Counted from the first letter of the stretch, positions 1 to 9,458 are shown. The stretch is DNA of 64,000 nucleotides from Calothrix sp. NIES-3974 (GCF_002368395.1 NZ_AP018254.1:2294001-2358000); one strand, 5' to 3'. Notes: generated by a model from the sequence alone, not told the origin. Numbers and translations: made by a program.

Positions 1-797
1 ATCCCAATTTATTAGCAGGGTATATATTACCAGCATTAATTCTGAGTTTGATCGCAATTTTTGCCTGGAAACGGACGACGGCGAAAATGTTGGCAGTAAC
101 AATGTTTGTTGCGAACCTATTATGTTTTCGCTTTGCCGATAGTCGAGGTGCATACATTGGTTTTGGCTTTGGCTTGATTGCAGTGACTTTTTTGCTGGTT
201 TATTGGTATCAAGAACAACTAACACCATTTTGGCGTAGGTGGTTGATTCCGATGGTGGTTTTAGGCTTTGTTAGTTTATTCATGGTGGGATTTGTTGGGT
301 CGGAAACATTCCGTTTACGTATTATCAGTATTTTTGCGGGAAGGGGAGATAGTAGTAACAACTTCCGGATTAATGTGTGGACAGCAGCAATCCAGATGAT
401 CCGCGATCGCCCGATTTTTGGCATTGGTCCAGGACATAATTCCTTTAATAAGGTTTATCCTTTGTACCAGTTACCTCGATTTAGTGCTTTGAGTGCTTAC
501 TCGGTGCTATTGGAAATTACCGTGGAAATGGGATTGATTGGCTTAATGGCTTTTCTGTGGTTGCTTGCAGTCACCTTTACCGTTGCAGCAAAACAATTAC
601 GACGTTTTCGTCAACTTGATCATACCGATGGCTTGTGGGTAATTGGTGCGATCGCAGTTTTAGTGGCTATGTTAGGACACGGTTTAGTGGATACCATTTG
701 GTATCGTCCCCAGGTAAATACCCTCTGGTGGTTATTTTTGGGGTTAATCGCAAGCTACTGGGTTCCGCAAAATCGCAATTCCCATGATTATCAGTAG
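1..797 (+). CDS. ictB: IctB-like O-antigen ligase/polymerase family membrane protein, 5' end missing
   Basis: The open frame runs into the left window edge (reading from base 3), so the N-terminal part is outside; about 264 C-terminal residues are seen. The visible part opens with PNLLAGYILPALI, has several hydrophobic membrane segments, a soluble stretch with NNFRINVWTAAIQMI and the loop DRPIFGIGPGHNSFNKVYP. That pattern is typical of the Wzy/O-antigen ligase superfamily and of cyanobacterial IctB, first described as a bicarbonate-accumulation protein though direct transport has been doubted. It acts in the inner membrane. The name is by resemblance; another O-antigen-ligase-like protein is possible. 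Confidence 0.75.
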   Translation, partial: PNLLAGYILPALILSLIAIFAWKRTTAKMLAVTMFVANLLCFRFADSRGAYIGFGFGLIAVTFLLVYWYQEQLTPFWRRWLIPMVVLGFVSLFMVGFVGSETFRLRIISIFAGRGDSSNNFRINVWTAAIQMIRDRPIFGIGPGHNSFNKVYPLYQLPRFSALSAYSVLLEITVEMGLIGLMAFLWLLAVTFTVAAKQLRRFRQLDHTDGLWVIGAIAVLVAMLGHGLVDTIWYRPQVNTLWWLFLGLIASYWVPQNRNSHDYQ

Positions 798-1157
798 AGA
801 CGATCCGTCGAGTCGTCTGTATCATTAGTGGGAGTGGAAAACACCGCTCCCAAGATATTTATCTGAAAACATCTAGGTAGGGATTGGGGTTTGTCTCATC
901 TGTGTTTAGCTGTAAAAGTATTTTTTCTCAAATACTTGTCCAGATAATTCAGTGATTTTGGATTTTTCTGATAGTTTCTACTCCCGACTCACCACTCCCT
1001 TCGTTTCTACTCCCGTCACGGACTATTCCCCATTCCCTGAAAGTTTTGGAGTTTTGCAAGAAATCCAGGTATAATGGGGGTTTGTAATCAATATCAAAAA
1101 TCCATTTTCCCCTACTCCCTAACAAATGCCTTTAGAAATTAAATCGATGAACATGGA
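798..1157. other. intergenic region with STRR-like heptamers
   Basis: There is no credible gene. Around 975-1040 there are repeated ACTCCC/ATTCCC heptamer-like units, and near 1045-1075 a partial match to the end of MITE-like family A (CAAGAAATCCAGGTAT). The last 60 bases would hold the smpB promoter; no clear consensus was seen. Confidence 0.5.
804..828. repeat. dispersed short hairpin repeat (GACGA..TCGTC family)
   Basis: GAGACGATCCGTCGAGTCGTC forms an imperfect stem just after the ictB-like stop codon. Related hairpins lie near 5691, 21640, 34479, 47592, 50951, 56860 and 63849. It could also help end transcription, but there is no strong T-run. Confidence 0.5.
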
Positions 1158-1628
1158 ATGAAAGAAAAGAGCGAAGGCTATAAAGTTATCAGTGATAACC
1201 GTCAAGCACGGTTCCTATATGAAATTCTGGAAACCTACGAAGCGGGAATTCAGCTAGTTGGTACGGAAGTCAAATCCATCCGTGCTGGTAAAGTTAATCT
1301 TAAGGATGGCTATGCCATTCTCCGTAATGGTGAAGCTTGGTTGTTAAATGTACATATTTCCCCCCATCAGCAAGCGAGCGAATTTTTTAACCACGAACCC
1401 AGACGCACGCGGAAATTGCTGTTGCGTCGCGATGAATTGCGTAAACTGATTGGTAAAGTTGAACAGGAAGGATTAACCCTTGTACCCCTGAAACTTTATT
1501 TAAAACGCGGTTGGGTAAAGGTAAGTATTGCTTTGGCTAGGGGTAAAAAAATTCACGATAAACGGGAAGATATTAAACGTCGTCAAGATAAACGGGAAAT
1601 GCAACGAGCGATGAAACGTTCCTATTAG
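1158..1628 (+). CDS. smpB: SsrA-binding protein SmpB
   Basis: A 156-residue protein of normal SmpB length. SmpB binds tmRNA (SsrA) and brings it to stalled ribosomes for trans-translation in the cytoplasm. Family signatures are clear: early RQARFLYEI..YEAGIQLVGTEVKSIRAGKVNLKDGYA, the central HISPH motif, and a basic C-terminal tail (KKIHDKREDIKRRQDKREMQRAMKR) that in the family enters the mRNA channel. An ATG at 1147 is followed at once by an in-frame stop, so the ATG at 1158 is the start. It stands alone, with no ssrA gene nearby in the window. Confidence 0.96.
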   Translation: MKEKSEGYKVISDNRQARFLYEILETYEAGIQLVGTEVKSIRAGKVNLKDGYAILRNGEAWLLNVHISPHQQASEFFNHEPRRTRKLLLRRDELRKLIGKVEQEGLTLVPLKLYLKRGWVKVSIALARGKKIHDKREDIKRRQDKREMQRAMKRSY

Positions 1629-2104
1629 GTCGGTAGGTGAGTTGGGATTTTGGATTTTGGATTAACCTGATAGCTTTTTGGGTATGAATTATAATTATTC
1701 CCCTTTTGTATTCAAACCAAAATTATCGTTGTGTTGTTTTGTGTAGAGACGTAGCATGGCTACATCTACATAGCCGAAAAAAGAATGCAGCAGATGAATT
1801 TTGCCCCATATTCTGGATGTGTTGCAAGCATTTTTGCAATCGGTATGAATTAGAGATAAGCTGAAATACTCGTTATCTCTGAGAAAGCATCATCAAATAC
1901 CCCTGAAAATATTTGCCATCTTGAAATTGCCCATAGCTTATAGATACACTGCCTGTGGGAAGATACTCATGGGGCAGTTTGCCGATAGCTGAGATGATTA
2001 TTTTCACTGATTGTTGACAATTAACCGTCAACGCTCAACAATCCTGATGAATCTGGATTTGAGCTTAAATAATAATCAATTTTTCAACTTCACATTAAAC
2101 AACT
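1629..2104. other. intergenic region
   Basis: No gene was recognised. It contains a dispersed hairpin repeat near 1744-1775 (GTAGAGACGTAGCATGGCTAC..) and a stretch near 2013-2035 with TTGACAATTAACCGTCAA. The promoter of the next gene should lie in the last 100 bases. Confidence 0.4.
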
Positions 2105-3337
2105 ATGGAGATAATGGCACAAAGCTGGATCGAAAATGGGGTAAGTTGGGTTTATTTATTAAATACCCTTTCCCGGTTTGCTGTCTGGGGGTTAGGTTCG
2201 ATTTTCATCGTGGAAATTTTGCGTGATAGTTACCATGCTTTGTGTCATCAGGTGGATTGGTTAGCAAAATGGCACAATAAACACCATATGGTCTATCGTC
2301 GGGATTTATCGATTATCTCGGTCAAGGCTTATCAAGAATCCCAGTTGTATCACGATATTGTGGAATCGGCTTTATTGTTGCTGATTGCGACACCGATGGC
2401 TTTGGGGATAGGGGAAAGTGGTTTATGGTTAGGTGTGGTCTATGCGGGAACTTTTCTGTATGGTGCGAGTGTGCGCTATTTCCAAGGTAAAATTGATACA
2501 GACTATAACCATTTACCCGGACCTCTAGAGCAAATACCCTCCAATTGGTGGGTGAATCGAACCTACCATTGGCGGCATCATTTTGATAATGTAGATGCTT
2601 ATTACAGTGGGGTGTTTCCCTTGGTGGATAAGATATTGGGGACTGCTTTGTCGTTAAAGGGTAAGACAATTGCGGTTACGGGTGCATCAGGTGCTTTAGG
2701 ACAGGCTTTAATATCCCAATTGTTGGGACAAAATGCCAAAGTTATTGCTTTGACTAGTCATCCGGACAGATTGACACCCGGTGAGAAATTAAAGGTGTTG
2801 GTATGGGAAAAAGGACGGGAACATGAATTACAATCAGTCCTAGAGAAGGTAGATATTTTAATTATTAATCATGGAGTGAATGTGTATGGCGATCGCAGTT
2901 CGTCTGCCATTGATGCTGCCTATGATATTAATACTTTTTCGGCTCTCCGGCTAATGGATGTGTTTATTGCAACTGTTACCGGTCCCCAAGCTAAAGCCAC
3001 TAAGGAAATTTGGGTAAATACATCGGAAGCGGAGGTTTCTCCAGCTTTTAGTCCTTTGTATGAGTTGAGTAAACGCGCTTTAGGGGATATAGTCACCCTC
3101 AAGCGGTTGGATCGAGACTGTGTGATTCGCAAGTTGATTTTAGGTCCGTTTAAAAGTCAACTCAATCCCTACGGTATTATGTCTGCTGGTTTTGTCGCAA
3201 GGATTATTATTTTTTTAGCCAAGCGGGATATTCGGAATATCATCGTCACCATTAATCCATTGACCTACATTTTTTTCCCCATCAAGGAAATCTCTTCCCA
3301 TCTGTACTTCCGATTGTTTACCCAGGGGAGGAAGTAG
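2105..3337 (+). CDS. bifunctional fatty acid hydroxylase (sterol desaturase superfamily)/short-chain dehydrogenase
   Basis: A 410-residue fusion. Residues about 1-180 are a membrane di-iron hydroxylase domain with the histidine clusters HALCH, HNKHH and HWRHH. Residues about 190-400 form an SDR domain: glycine-rich TGASGALGQ binds NAD(P), and YELSK near residue 318 is the YxxxK catalytic pair. This architecture is common in cyanobacteria, but the substrate is not known; an oxidation of a lipid or carotenoid-like ring followed by dehydrogenation is inference. Both active sites look intact. A second ATG at 2114 is an alternative start. It stands alone between repeats. Confidence 0.8.
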   Translation: MEIMAQSWIENGVSWVYLLNTLSRFAVWGLGSIFIVEILRDSYHALCHQVDWLAKWHNKHHMVYRRDLSIISVKAYQESQLYHDIVESALLLLIATPMALGIGESGLWLGVVYAGTFLYGASVRYFQGKIDTDYNHLPGPLEQIPSNWWVNRTYHWRHHFDNVDAYYSGVFPLVDKILGTALSLKGKTIAVTGASGALGQALISQLLGQNAKVIALTSHPDRLTPGEKLKVLVWEKGREHELQSVLEKVDILIINHGVNVYGDRSSSAIDAAYDINTFSALRLMDVFIATVTGPQAKATKEIWVNTSEAEVSPAFSPLYELSKRALGDIVTLKRLDRDCVIRKLILGPFKSQLNPYGIMSAGFVARIIIFLAKRDIRNIIVTINPLTYIFFPIKEISSHLYFRLFTQGRK

Positions 3338-3656
3338 TAGTACTCCACTACCCTCTATTCCCGACAGCCACCTTTCAAGGTATTGTAGAAAATGAATAAT
3401 AAAAAACTCGCAAAGCTTTAAAAATCTCATTTCTACAGGTCAGCAAAAATCAATACTTAATCCCGGATTTCTCACAACTCCCTCAAACTCGCAGGGAATA
3501 GGGAGTGGGGAGTAGAAAGGAAATTCAACTGCTACTCAACCCTTACCCTTCACTTGTGAGAAATACCGGTTAATCAGCTCTGTGATTAATTGATTCAAGA
3601 ACGAGATTTATCTCTCCTGTATTCTGAAAACCCGCATATATTCCCCTTGAGTACCC
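3338..3656. other. intergenic region holding MITE-like family A copy 1
   Basis: There is no gene. Most of the interval is a family A repeat at 3458-3573 (listed separately). The remainder would hold the chlD leader. Confidence 0.5.
3458..3573. repeat. MITE-like repeat family A, copy 1
   Basis: About 116 bp bounded by TAATCCCGGATTTCTCAC and its imperfect inverse GTGAGAAATACCGGTTA, with STRR-like GGGAGTGGGGAGTAG inside. Four further copies lie at 24875, 34430, 47359 and 56223, in both orientations. No coding capacity. Confidence 0.6.
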
Positions 3657-5687
3657 ATGTCCGCATCCACACTTAGCCCCACAATTACAGCATTTCCCTT
3701 GACAGCCGTGATTGGTCAGGAAGCAATTAAATTGGCCCTATTATTAGCAGCAGTCGATCCCGGTTTGGGGGGGGTAGCGATCGCTGGACGACGGGGAACT
3801 GCGAAATCCGTGATGGCTAGGGGTATTCATGCTTTACTACCCCCCATCGAGGTGGTGAAGGATTCCTTTTGTAATGCTGATCCCAATCACCCTGAAACCT
3901 GGGATGATATACTGATAGAGGAAATAGCCGATCCACACAATCCACCCACAGCAGTCATTCCCGCACCCTTTGTCCAAATACCTTTGGGAGTCACAGAAGA
4001 CCGCTTACTGGGTTCGGTGGATGTGGAACAGTCGGTACAGAAAGGAGAAACCGTCTTTCAACCCGGATTGTTAGCAACTGCGAATCGCGGAGTGTTGTAT
4101 GTTGATGAGATTAATTTGTTGGATGACCAAATTAGTAATCAGTTACTGACGGTCATTTCCGAAGGACGCAATATCATTGAACGGGAAGGTATTAGTTTCC
4201 AACATCCCTGTAATCCCCTATTTATCGCCACATTCAACCCCGAAGAAGGACCACTGCGCTCACACTTACTCGACCGAATTGCTATTGTCCTGTCCGCAGA
4301 TGGTGTCCTCGGACTCGATCAACGGGTGGAAGCAGTTGCACAAGCGATTTCCTACACGCGATCGCCCCAGGAGTTTCTCCAGCAATATCAAGCTGATATC
4401 GATGCTCTCAAAACCCAAATTATTTTAGCTAGGGAATGGCTCAAGGAAGTACAAATTAGCCGTGAACAAATCACCTATCTGGTTGAGGAAGCAATTCGCG
4501 GACAGGTAGAAGGACATCGAGCGGAATTATTTGCAGTCCGAGTCGCAAAAGCCGCAGCAGCACTCGAAGGACGTACCCAAGTTACCCCCGAAGACCTGCG
4601 TCGTGCAGTGGAATTGGTAATTGTCCCCCGGTCAACGGTGGTGCAAACTCCTCCCCCAGAGGAACCACCCCCACCTCCTCCCCCACCACCCCAAAATCAG
4701 GACGAATCGGAGGAACCGGAAGAGCAAAACCAAGATGAACCGGAAGAGCAGGAACAGGAAGACCAGGAACAACCGGAACCACCAGGTATCCCGGAGGAGT
4801 TTATTTTTGATCCAGAAGGGGTAATTTTAGACGAGAGTGTGTTGTATTTTGCCCAAATGGCCCAACGTCAAGGTAAATCCGGTAGTCGCAGTCTCATACT
4901 TTCCGAAGACCGGGGACGCTACATTAAACCCATGCTACCTAAGGGGAAAGTTCGTCGTATTGCCGTGGATGCCACCCTGCGAGCCGCCGCCCCGTATCAA
5001 AAAGCACGTCGCGCTCGCCACCCAGAGCGGAAAGTGATTATCGAACAGGGGGATATACGTTCCAAACGGTTAGTTCGTAAAGCTGGTGCGTTAGTGGTGT
5101 TTGTGGTGGATGCATCGGGTTCAATGGCTTTGAATCGGATGCAATCAGCGAAGGGAGCGGTAATGCAGTTATTAACGGAAGCCTACCAAAATCGTGACCA
5201 GGTAGCATTAATTCCTTTCCGGGGCGAACAAGCGGAGGTGTTGTTACCTCCCACCCGTTCCATTGCTTTGGCTCGCAATCGCTTAGAAAGACTACCTTGT
5301 GGTGGTGGTTCTCCCCTAGCCCACGGATTAACCCAAGCAGTGCGCATCGGTGTAAACGCGCAGATGAGTGGTGATATTGGGCAGGTGGTGATTGTGGCAA
5401 TTACGGATGGAAGGGGGAATATTCCCCTATCCCGTTCCCTGGGTGAACCCCAAGACCCTGATCATAAACCGGATATTAAAGCCGAATTATTGGATATTGC
5501 AGCCAGAATTCGGGCGATGGGAATACAATTATTGGTAATTGATACGGAAAATAAATTTGTCAGTACTGGGTTTGCCAAGGAACTAGCGAAAAACGCTGGA
5601 GGTAAATATTATCACCTTCCCAAAGCTAACGATAAGACGATTGCAGCCATGACCAAAGGTGCAATTGCAGATTTAAAATCCAAATAG
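3657..5687 (+). CDS. chlD: magnesium chelatase subunit ChlD (BchD)
   Basis: A 676-residue protein, the usual length. With ChlI and ChlH it inserts Mg2+ into protoporphyrin IX, the first committed step to chlorophyll. Residues about 1-330 are an AAA+ domain with a P-loop (GRRGTAKS), [11 protein letters not shown] and [18 protein letters not shown] Pro-run then a Glu/Gln-rich linker spans about 340-390. The C-terminal von Willebrand A domain has the MIDAS motif DASGSM near residue 484 and TDGRGN. No chlI or chlH lies nearby, as is usual in cyanobacteria. A 5' start at ATG 3657 fits homologues. Confidence 0.95.
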   Translation: MSASTLSPTITAFPLTAVIGQEAIKLALLLAAVDPGLGGVAIAGRRGTAKSVMARGIHALLPPIEVVKDSFCNADPNHPETWDDILIEEIADPHNPPTAVIPAPFVQIPLGVTEDRLLGSVDVEQSVQKGETVFQPGLLATANRGVLYVDEINLLDDQISNQLLTVISEGRNIIEREGISFQHPCNPLFIATFNPEEGPLRSHLLDRIAIVLSADGVLGLDQRVEAVAQAISYTRSPQEFLQQYQADIDALKTQIILAREWLKEVQISREQITYLVEEAIRGQVEGHRAELFAVRVAKAAAALEGRTQVTPEDLRRAVELVIVPRSTVVQTPPPEEPPPPPPPPPQNQDESEEPEEQNQDEPEEQEQEDQEQPEPPGIPEEFIFDPEGVILDESVLYFAQMAQRQGKSGSRSLILSEDRGRYIKPMLPKGKVRRIAVDATLRAAAPYQKARRARHPERKVIIEQGDIRSKRLVRKAGALVVFVVDASGSMALNRMQSAKGAVMQLLTEAYQNRDQVALIPFRGEQAEVLLPPTRSIALARNRLERLPCGGGSPLAHGLTQAVRIGVNAQMSGDIGQVVIVAITDGRGNIPLSRSLGEPQDPDHKPDIKAELLDIAARIRAMGIQLLVIDTENKFVSTGFAKELAKNAGGKYYHLPKANDKTIAAMTKGAIADLKSK

Positions 5688-5688
5688 C

Positions 5689-5720
5689 TGTAGAGACGTA
5701 GGATTGCTACGTCTCTACCT
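5689..5720. repeat. short hairpin repeat after chlD
   Basis: TAGAGACGTAGGATTGCTACGTCTCTA is a near-perfect stem just past the chlD stop codon. It lies between convergent genes, so it could act as a terminator in either direction, though it has no U-run. It belongs to the dispersed GAGACG..CGTCTC set. Confidence 0.5.
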
Positions 5721-6176
5721 GGGATAATTCCGTGATTGTAGCTGCTTGGTGACTAAGGGATGGTAAATGCGGTGCTGTTTGAGGAATGATCTACGACCAT
5801 CACGCCAAAATAGTAGGGGGATACTTAAAATACCCAAACACATCACAATCCCGGTCATGATCCAAACTAATAGGCGATTAGCTTGATAGTTTCCCCGTTC
5901 AATTTGCCAGTAAACTTGATTGTAGTGCCATGCAGCTACGGCAATCACCACAATCCCAAATATCACCAAAGCTAAACCCAAATTTTCCGAGTTAAATAGG
6001 GGATGGGGGGTCTGTTGTTGCTGGGTGATAGCGAAATTTAACTGACGCAAAAACAAACCAAAACGAGCGATCGCAAATCCAAAACCTATGAGGGAGATGG
6101 AAGTACGTAACCAAGCGAGAAATGTCCGCTCGTTAGCTTGGTGTTCTCGTTGACGGTCGAGATGGGAATCAGGCAC
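5715..6176 (-). CDS. YidH/DUF202 family membrane protein
   Basis: A 153-residue protein. The N-terminus LDRQREHQANERTFLAWLRTSISLIGFGFAIARFG is the DUF202 (YidH) signature: a polar ANERTFLAWLRT stretch running into the first membrane helix. Two more hydrophobic helices follow (LALVIFGIVVIAVAAWHYN, LVWIMTGIVMCLGILSIPLLFW). Function of the family is unknown. The 3' end overlaps the hairpin after chlD and the gene converges on chlD. It lies 9 bases downstream of the gene at 6186, so the two are probably one transcript. Confidence 0.8.
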   Translation of the reverse strand: MPDSHLDRQREHQANERTFLAWLRTSISLIGFGFAIARFGLFLRQLNFAITQQQQTPHPLFNSENLGLALVIFGIVVIAVAAWHYNQVYWQIERGNYQANRLLVWIMTGIVMCLGILSIPLLFWRDGRRSFLKQHRIYHPLVTKQLQSRNYPR

Positions 6177-6185
6177 AGTTAGTTA

Positions 6186-6632
6186 TTATGTATGATTACT
6201 ATTTACTACGTTACTACCTCGGTATTTACGGATAGGGTGAGTCTGATGAGTGTTTACAAAATCAGAGCTTGGAGCTAAATCCGCTTTTGTGCTTTGCTGG
6301 TTTGGTAAAAAAACTGCACCTCGATATTTAAATAGGTGACTAGCTTGGGAATTGCTGGGTATTTGCGAGTTGGTTACTGCATCTAATTTTTCACTCTTTT
6401 CGGTTTCCAGTTGGTGTAAACGACAAGAATTAATCCACAGTAGCTTGTTAGTAATAATTAGGACAAATAATAAGATAATAATATGAATTGGGAGGGGAGC
6501 AATAATCAGGCTAGTCAAGAGACAAATAGCCGCGATCGCACCAATCAAATAGGTAAATTCATTATCCCACTTCTTGGAGATGTATCCACCTGTTATCCCC
6601 ATTACCAGTGGAACCATAAATCCCACGTGCAT
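6186..6632 (-). CDS. unknown membrane protein, 148 residues
   Basis: No family was recognised. The N-terminal half has three hydrophobic segments (HVGFMVPLVMGITGGYI, LIGAIAAICLLTSLIIAPL, PIHIIILLFVLIITNKLLW). The C-terminal half is polar and low in order, with two copies of a KYRG motif (FKYRGAVFL and IRKYRGSNVV). AGAGG is suitably placed upstream of the ATG at 6632. It is followed at once by the DUF202 gene, so a shared membrane role is possible but is inference. Confidence 0.65.
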   Translation of the reverse strand: MHVGFMVPLVMGITGGYISKKWDNEFTYLIGAIAAICLLTSLIIAPLPIHIIILLFVLIITNKLLWINSCRLHQLETEKSEKLDAVTNSQIPSNSQASHLFKYRGAVFLPNQQSTKADLAPSSDFVNTHQTHPIRKYRGSNVVNSNHT

Positions 6633-6992
6633 TTTGTTTAACCTCTGGAATCTAAATTCAAAGATTTTATCAGTCTAGATATTATTGAATCACAATTTGT
6701 AATCATTGTGTTCATAAATACTTATATAAGAATCTAGGGAACAGGGAGTAGGGATTAGGGAATCGTTTTAAACCAACAATTCCACTTTCATTATCGGCTG
6801 TAAAAAATTACAGATGCAAGGTGTTGGAGTTTCTATACACCAATTTGTTTGCTCTTTTGCGACGAGAATATCTTCTAGAGCTTACAAGGAATTTTTTTCG
6901 AGACGCGATATATCGCGTCTCTTTTAGATCAATATTTTACAAACAAGACTTTTTGCTGCAAACCCTACCAAAAAAGATAGACGTGGAAATTT
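6633..6992. other. intergenic region with a palindromic hairpin
   Basis: Both flanking genes are on the minus strand. No credible gene is seen: a short plus-strand frame at 6821-7021 has no family resemblance and runs into the minisatellite. STRR-like units lie at 6738-6765. GAGACGCGATATATCGCGTC followed by TCTTTT near 6899-6925 is a perfect palindrome of the dispersed hairpin set. Confidence 0.45.
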
Positions 6993-7661
6993 CTAAGGTG
7001 TTTCCGTGGGTGTGGAAGTAGGTGTTGGTTTGGGTGTCGGTGTAGATGTGGGAGTCGGTGTTGGTTTGGGTGTCGGTGTAGATGTGGGAGTCGGTGTTGG
7101 TTTGGGTGTCGGTGTAGATGTGGGAGTTGGTGTTGGTTTGGGTGTCGGTGTAGATGTGGGAGTTGGTTGTTCCGGTTCCTTATCTAGTAATTCCCGTGCT
7201 TCTTGGTCAAGCTTTTGTCGGAGAGCTAAATCAGCAATTCCGGTTTCTTCAAGCTGTAATTTTTTTTGATATTGTTTAATAGCCGCTTCAGTACGCACCC
7301 CAAAATATTGATTGCGAGGTAGGGGAGGATCAAGTTTGAGAACTAAGTTCAAATTTGACTGCAATATTTCGACAATTTTGGCAGCATGTTCTTGGGTTTG
7401 GGGTCCTGCGATTCCATCTACGAGTTTGAAACCATATCCTTGCTGGTATTCGCGAACAGCTTTTTGGACATCAGGGTTAGTTAAGGGTTCGTTGGAGACT
7501 TTAACGTTGTAACCCAGTCCCCGTAAAACCGCTCGGAATTGTTGGGGTGTGTAGGGACGGATTGCAAAAGCCGTATCCGCAACAATAATACTGGTTGTGA
7601 CTAAACTGGTAGCAATGATATTAAAAGTTGATTTTGTTAAACCATACCACATGGCTTTCAC
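6993..7661 (-). CDS. exported peptidoglycan-binding-domain protein with Thr/Pro repeat tail
   Basis: A 222-residue protein. A basic N-terminus and hydrophobic stretch ending at DTAFA suggest a signal peptide. Two peptidoglycan-binding-like repeats follow: FRAVLRGLGYNVKVS..VREYQQGYGFKLVDGIAGPQTQ and NQYFGVRTEAAIKQYQKKLQLEETGIADLALRQKL. After a short acidic linker the last ~60 residues are a repeated TPTSTPTPKPTP unit, encoded by a 36-bp DNA tandem repeat. Such tails are flexible cell-wall spacers. The exact role is unknown; it has no catalytic domain. Repeat number probably varies between strains. Confidence 0.8.
   Translation of the reverse strand: MKAMWYGLTKSTFNIIATSLVTTSIIVADTAFAIRPYTPQQFRAVLRGLGYNVKVSNEPLTNPDVQKAVREYQQGYGFKLVDGIAGPQTQEHAAKIVEILQSNLNLVLKLDPPLPRNQYFGVRTEAAIKQYQKKLQLEETGIADLALRQKLDQEARELLDKEPEQPTPTSTPTPKPTPTPTSTPTPKPTPTPTSTPTPKPTPTPTSTPTPKPTPTSTPTETP
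7019..7170. repeat. 36-bp minisatellite inside the peptidoglycan-binding protein
   Basis: About four tandem copies of a 36-bp unit (GTGTCGGTGTAGATGTGG plus the next 18 bases) with only single-base changes (GAGTCGG versus GAGTTGG). It encodes the Thr/Pro/Lys tail in minus-strand frame; the unit is a multiple of three, so copy changes keep the frame. Confidence 0.85.
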
Positions 7662-7922
7662 TCCTCTGGATAATTTGTTTTCCGACTAATTCAAATTTTT
7701 CCATCAATAATGGAACTGTCGGGTTTTGTATTCCTTTAATCTTGATTATTCACCATTTTTGATTTAATTCATTCTCTGATGTGAGTTTGATTTAACTAAT
7801 TTAAGAAACGTAGCAATGCTATGTCTCTGTTCGGGAATAATAGTGGTATGTCATCTTGCCGAAGAAATATATTTTAAAAAAATAAAATTGTAATTTCTAT
7901 TAGTTAACGTAATTAGAACTAA

Positions 7923-9338
7923 ATGCTCAAACTAGCTGTAAAAACACGTCCCCACCTTCGATTAGAAAGGATTATGGCAGTAATTGCCACTATCAATTTA
8001 GGTTTAGTATTGTTTGATTGGAGTTATATTCCCTGGCGTGATTTTTACCTGAGAAATGTGCCAACTTTAACCAGAATATACGACAAAATTAAGGGGATTG
8101 AACCCCATCGGGATACAGAAAACTATGTCATTCAGGTGCGTAATTTAGCCGAACAAGTTGCCCTCACAGGACTTGATTCACCAGAAGTTGAAAATATATT
8201 GCAAACCTTACGAAATAGTAGTAAAGATATAATTGATACAAACCCCTTTGCGATCGCCAATAAAACCGGGACATTAGAAAAAATCAAAAATCGAATGCGC
8301 GATCGCCTGAAGGAAAAATCTGCCAAACAAGCATTTGCGACCTTTTGGAGTGTCGATTATTTGCGAGCCAAGGGTTGGACAAGAGAATATCAATTTTATC
8401 AAAGTCGGATTGAACCATTACTATTGACAAATTACTTCCGACAGATTGGTGAACATGGGGATTTTATTGATTGGTTTTGGCTGATCGACCTACCATTTGT
8501 GAGCATTTTTGCTCTAGAAATGCTGACGCGCTGTTACTTTATTCGCCGTAAATATCAATATAGCTGGATTGAGGCATTTTTATGGCGTTGGTACGATTGG
8601 TTTTTGTTATTACCAGTGATGCGATGGCTACGGATAATACCCGTCACCATTCGACTGGATAAAGCCCAATTAATTAATTTATATCCGGTGCGGAAGTTAG
8701 TTCACCAAGGAGTTGTAGCCAACTTTGCCGCAGAACTCACCGAAATAGTTATAGTCCGAGTAATTAATCAAATTCAAGGTTCGATCCGACGGGGTGATTT
8801 GAGCAAATGGGTAAAGCAACAGCAACACACAGATTATATCGACATTAACCAAGTCAACGAAATTGAAACGATTTTGCAAATTTTTCTGCAAACAGTCATC
8901 TATAAAGTCTTACCGCAAATCCAACCAGAATTGATTGCCATTTTACACCACAATATCAATCGAGCCGTCCAAGCAGCACCAATTTACCAAAACCTACAAA
9001 ATCTACCTGGAATCAGCAATCTGCAAAACCAACTCAACGAACAATTAGCCACCCAAATTGCCAACAATTTATACCAAGCCCTCCTAAGTTCCGTAGAAGA
9101 CCCCGTTTCTGGTCAACTAGCAAATAAATTAATGGAACGTCTCACGAGCAGCCTTGGTCAGGAAATGCAGCAACAACATGTAACATCCGAACTGCAAAAC
9201 CTGATCTTTGATTTTCTCGAAGAAGTTAAAATTAACTACATCCAAAGACTTTCCCAAGAAGACATTCAAACAATCATCGAACAAACCCGTCAACTACATA
9301 ACCAAAGCAGTAATATCACCACAGTTGTTTCAAAATGA
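7923..9338 (+). CDS. unknown cyanobacterial membrane protein, voltage-sensor-like segments
   Basis: A 471-residue protein, family not recognised. There is one N-terminal hydrophobic segment (IMAVIATINLGLVLFDWSYI), a soluble stretch, then a paired hydrophobic region (FIDWFWLIDLPFVSIFALEMLTRCYFI and WYDWFLLLPVMRWLRIIPVTIRL). The second pair has spaced arginines like S3/S4 of ion-channel voltage sensors, but there is no pore motif. The C-terminal ~250 residues are soluble, Gln-rich and predicted helical. The ATG at 7923 has no strong Shine-Dalgarno sequence. It lies upstream of the rimP leader. Confidence 0.7.
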   Translation: MLKLAVKTRPHLRLERIMAVIATINLGLVLFDWSYIPWRDFYLRNVPTLTRIYDKIKGIEPHRDTENYVIQVRNLAEQVALTGLDSPEVENILQTLRNSSKDIIDTNPFAIANKTGTLEKIKNRMRDRLKEKSAKQAFATFWSVDYLRAKGWTREYQFYQSRIEPLLLTNYFRQIGEHGDFIDWFWLIDLPFVSIFALEMLTRCYFIRRKYQYSWIEAFLWRWYDWFLLLPVMRWLRIIPVTIRLDKAQLINLYPVRKLVHQGVVANFAAELTEIVIVRVINQIQGSIRRGDLSKWVKQQQHTDYIDINQVNEIETILQIFLQTVIYKVLPQIQPELIAILHHNINRAVQAAPIYQNLQNLPGISNLQNQLNEQLATQIANNLYQALLSSVEDPVSGQLANKLMERLTSSLGQEMQQQHVTSELQNLIFDFLEEVKINYIQRLSQEDIQTIIEQTRQLHNQSSNITTVVSK

Positions 9339-9419
9339 AACAAATGCGCTAAGATGGTATCTGAGGCAAATCATGACTGATTTGCAACAATACTTCTTGG
9401 AAGATATCCTTATCGCAGG

Positions 9420-9444
9420 AAGTGGGTCGTAGCCCACTTTTTTT
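9420..9444 (+). terminator. terminator-like attenuator in the rimP leader
   Basis: AAGTGGG-TCGTAG-CCCACTT followed by seven Ts ends 14 bases before the rimP start codon. A hairpin of just this form stands ahead of rimP-nusA operons in many bacteria (rimP-leader type) and is thought to act as an attenuator that NusA responds to. It could also end transcription from the upstream gene. Confidence 0.75.
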
Positions 9445-9458
9445 GTTGGAATTTTCGC

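Noticed and set aside
6821-7021. 66-codon plus-strand frame before the minisatellite
   Set aside because: It covers a dispersed palindrome and runs into the repeat tail of a convincing minus-strand gene.
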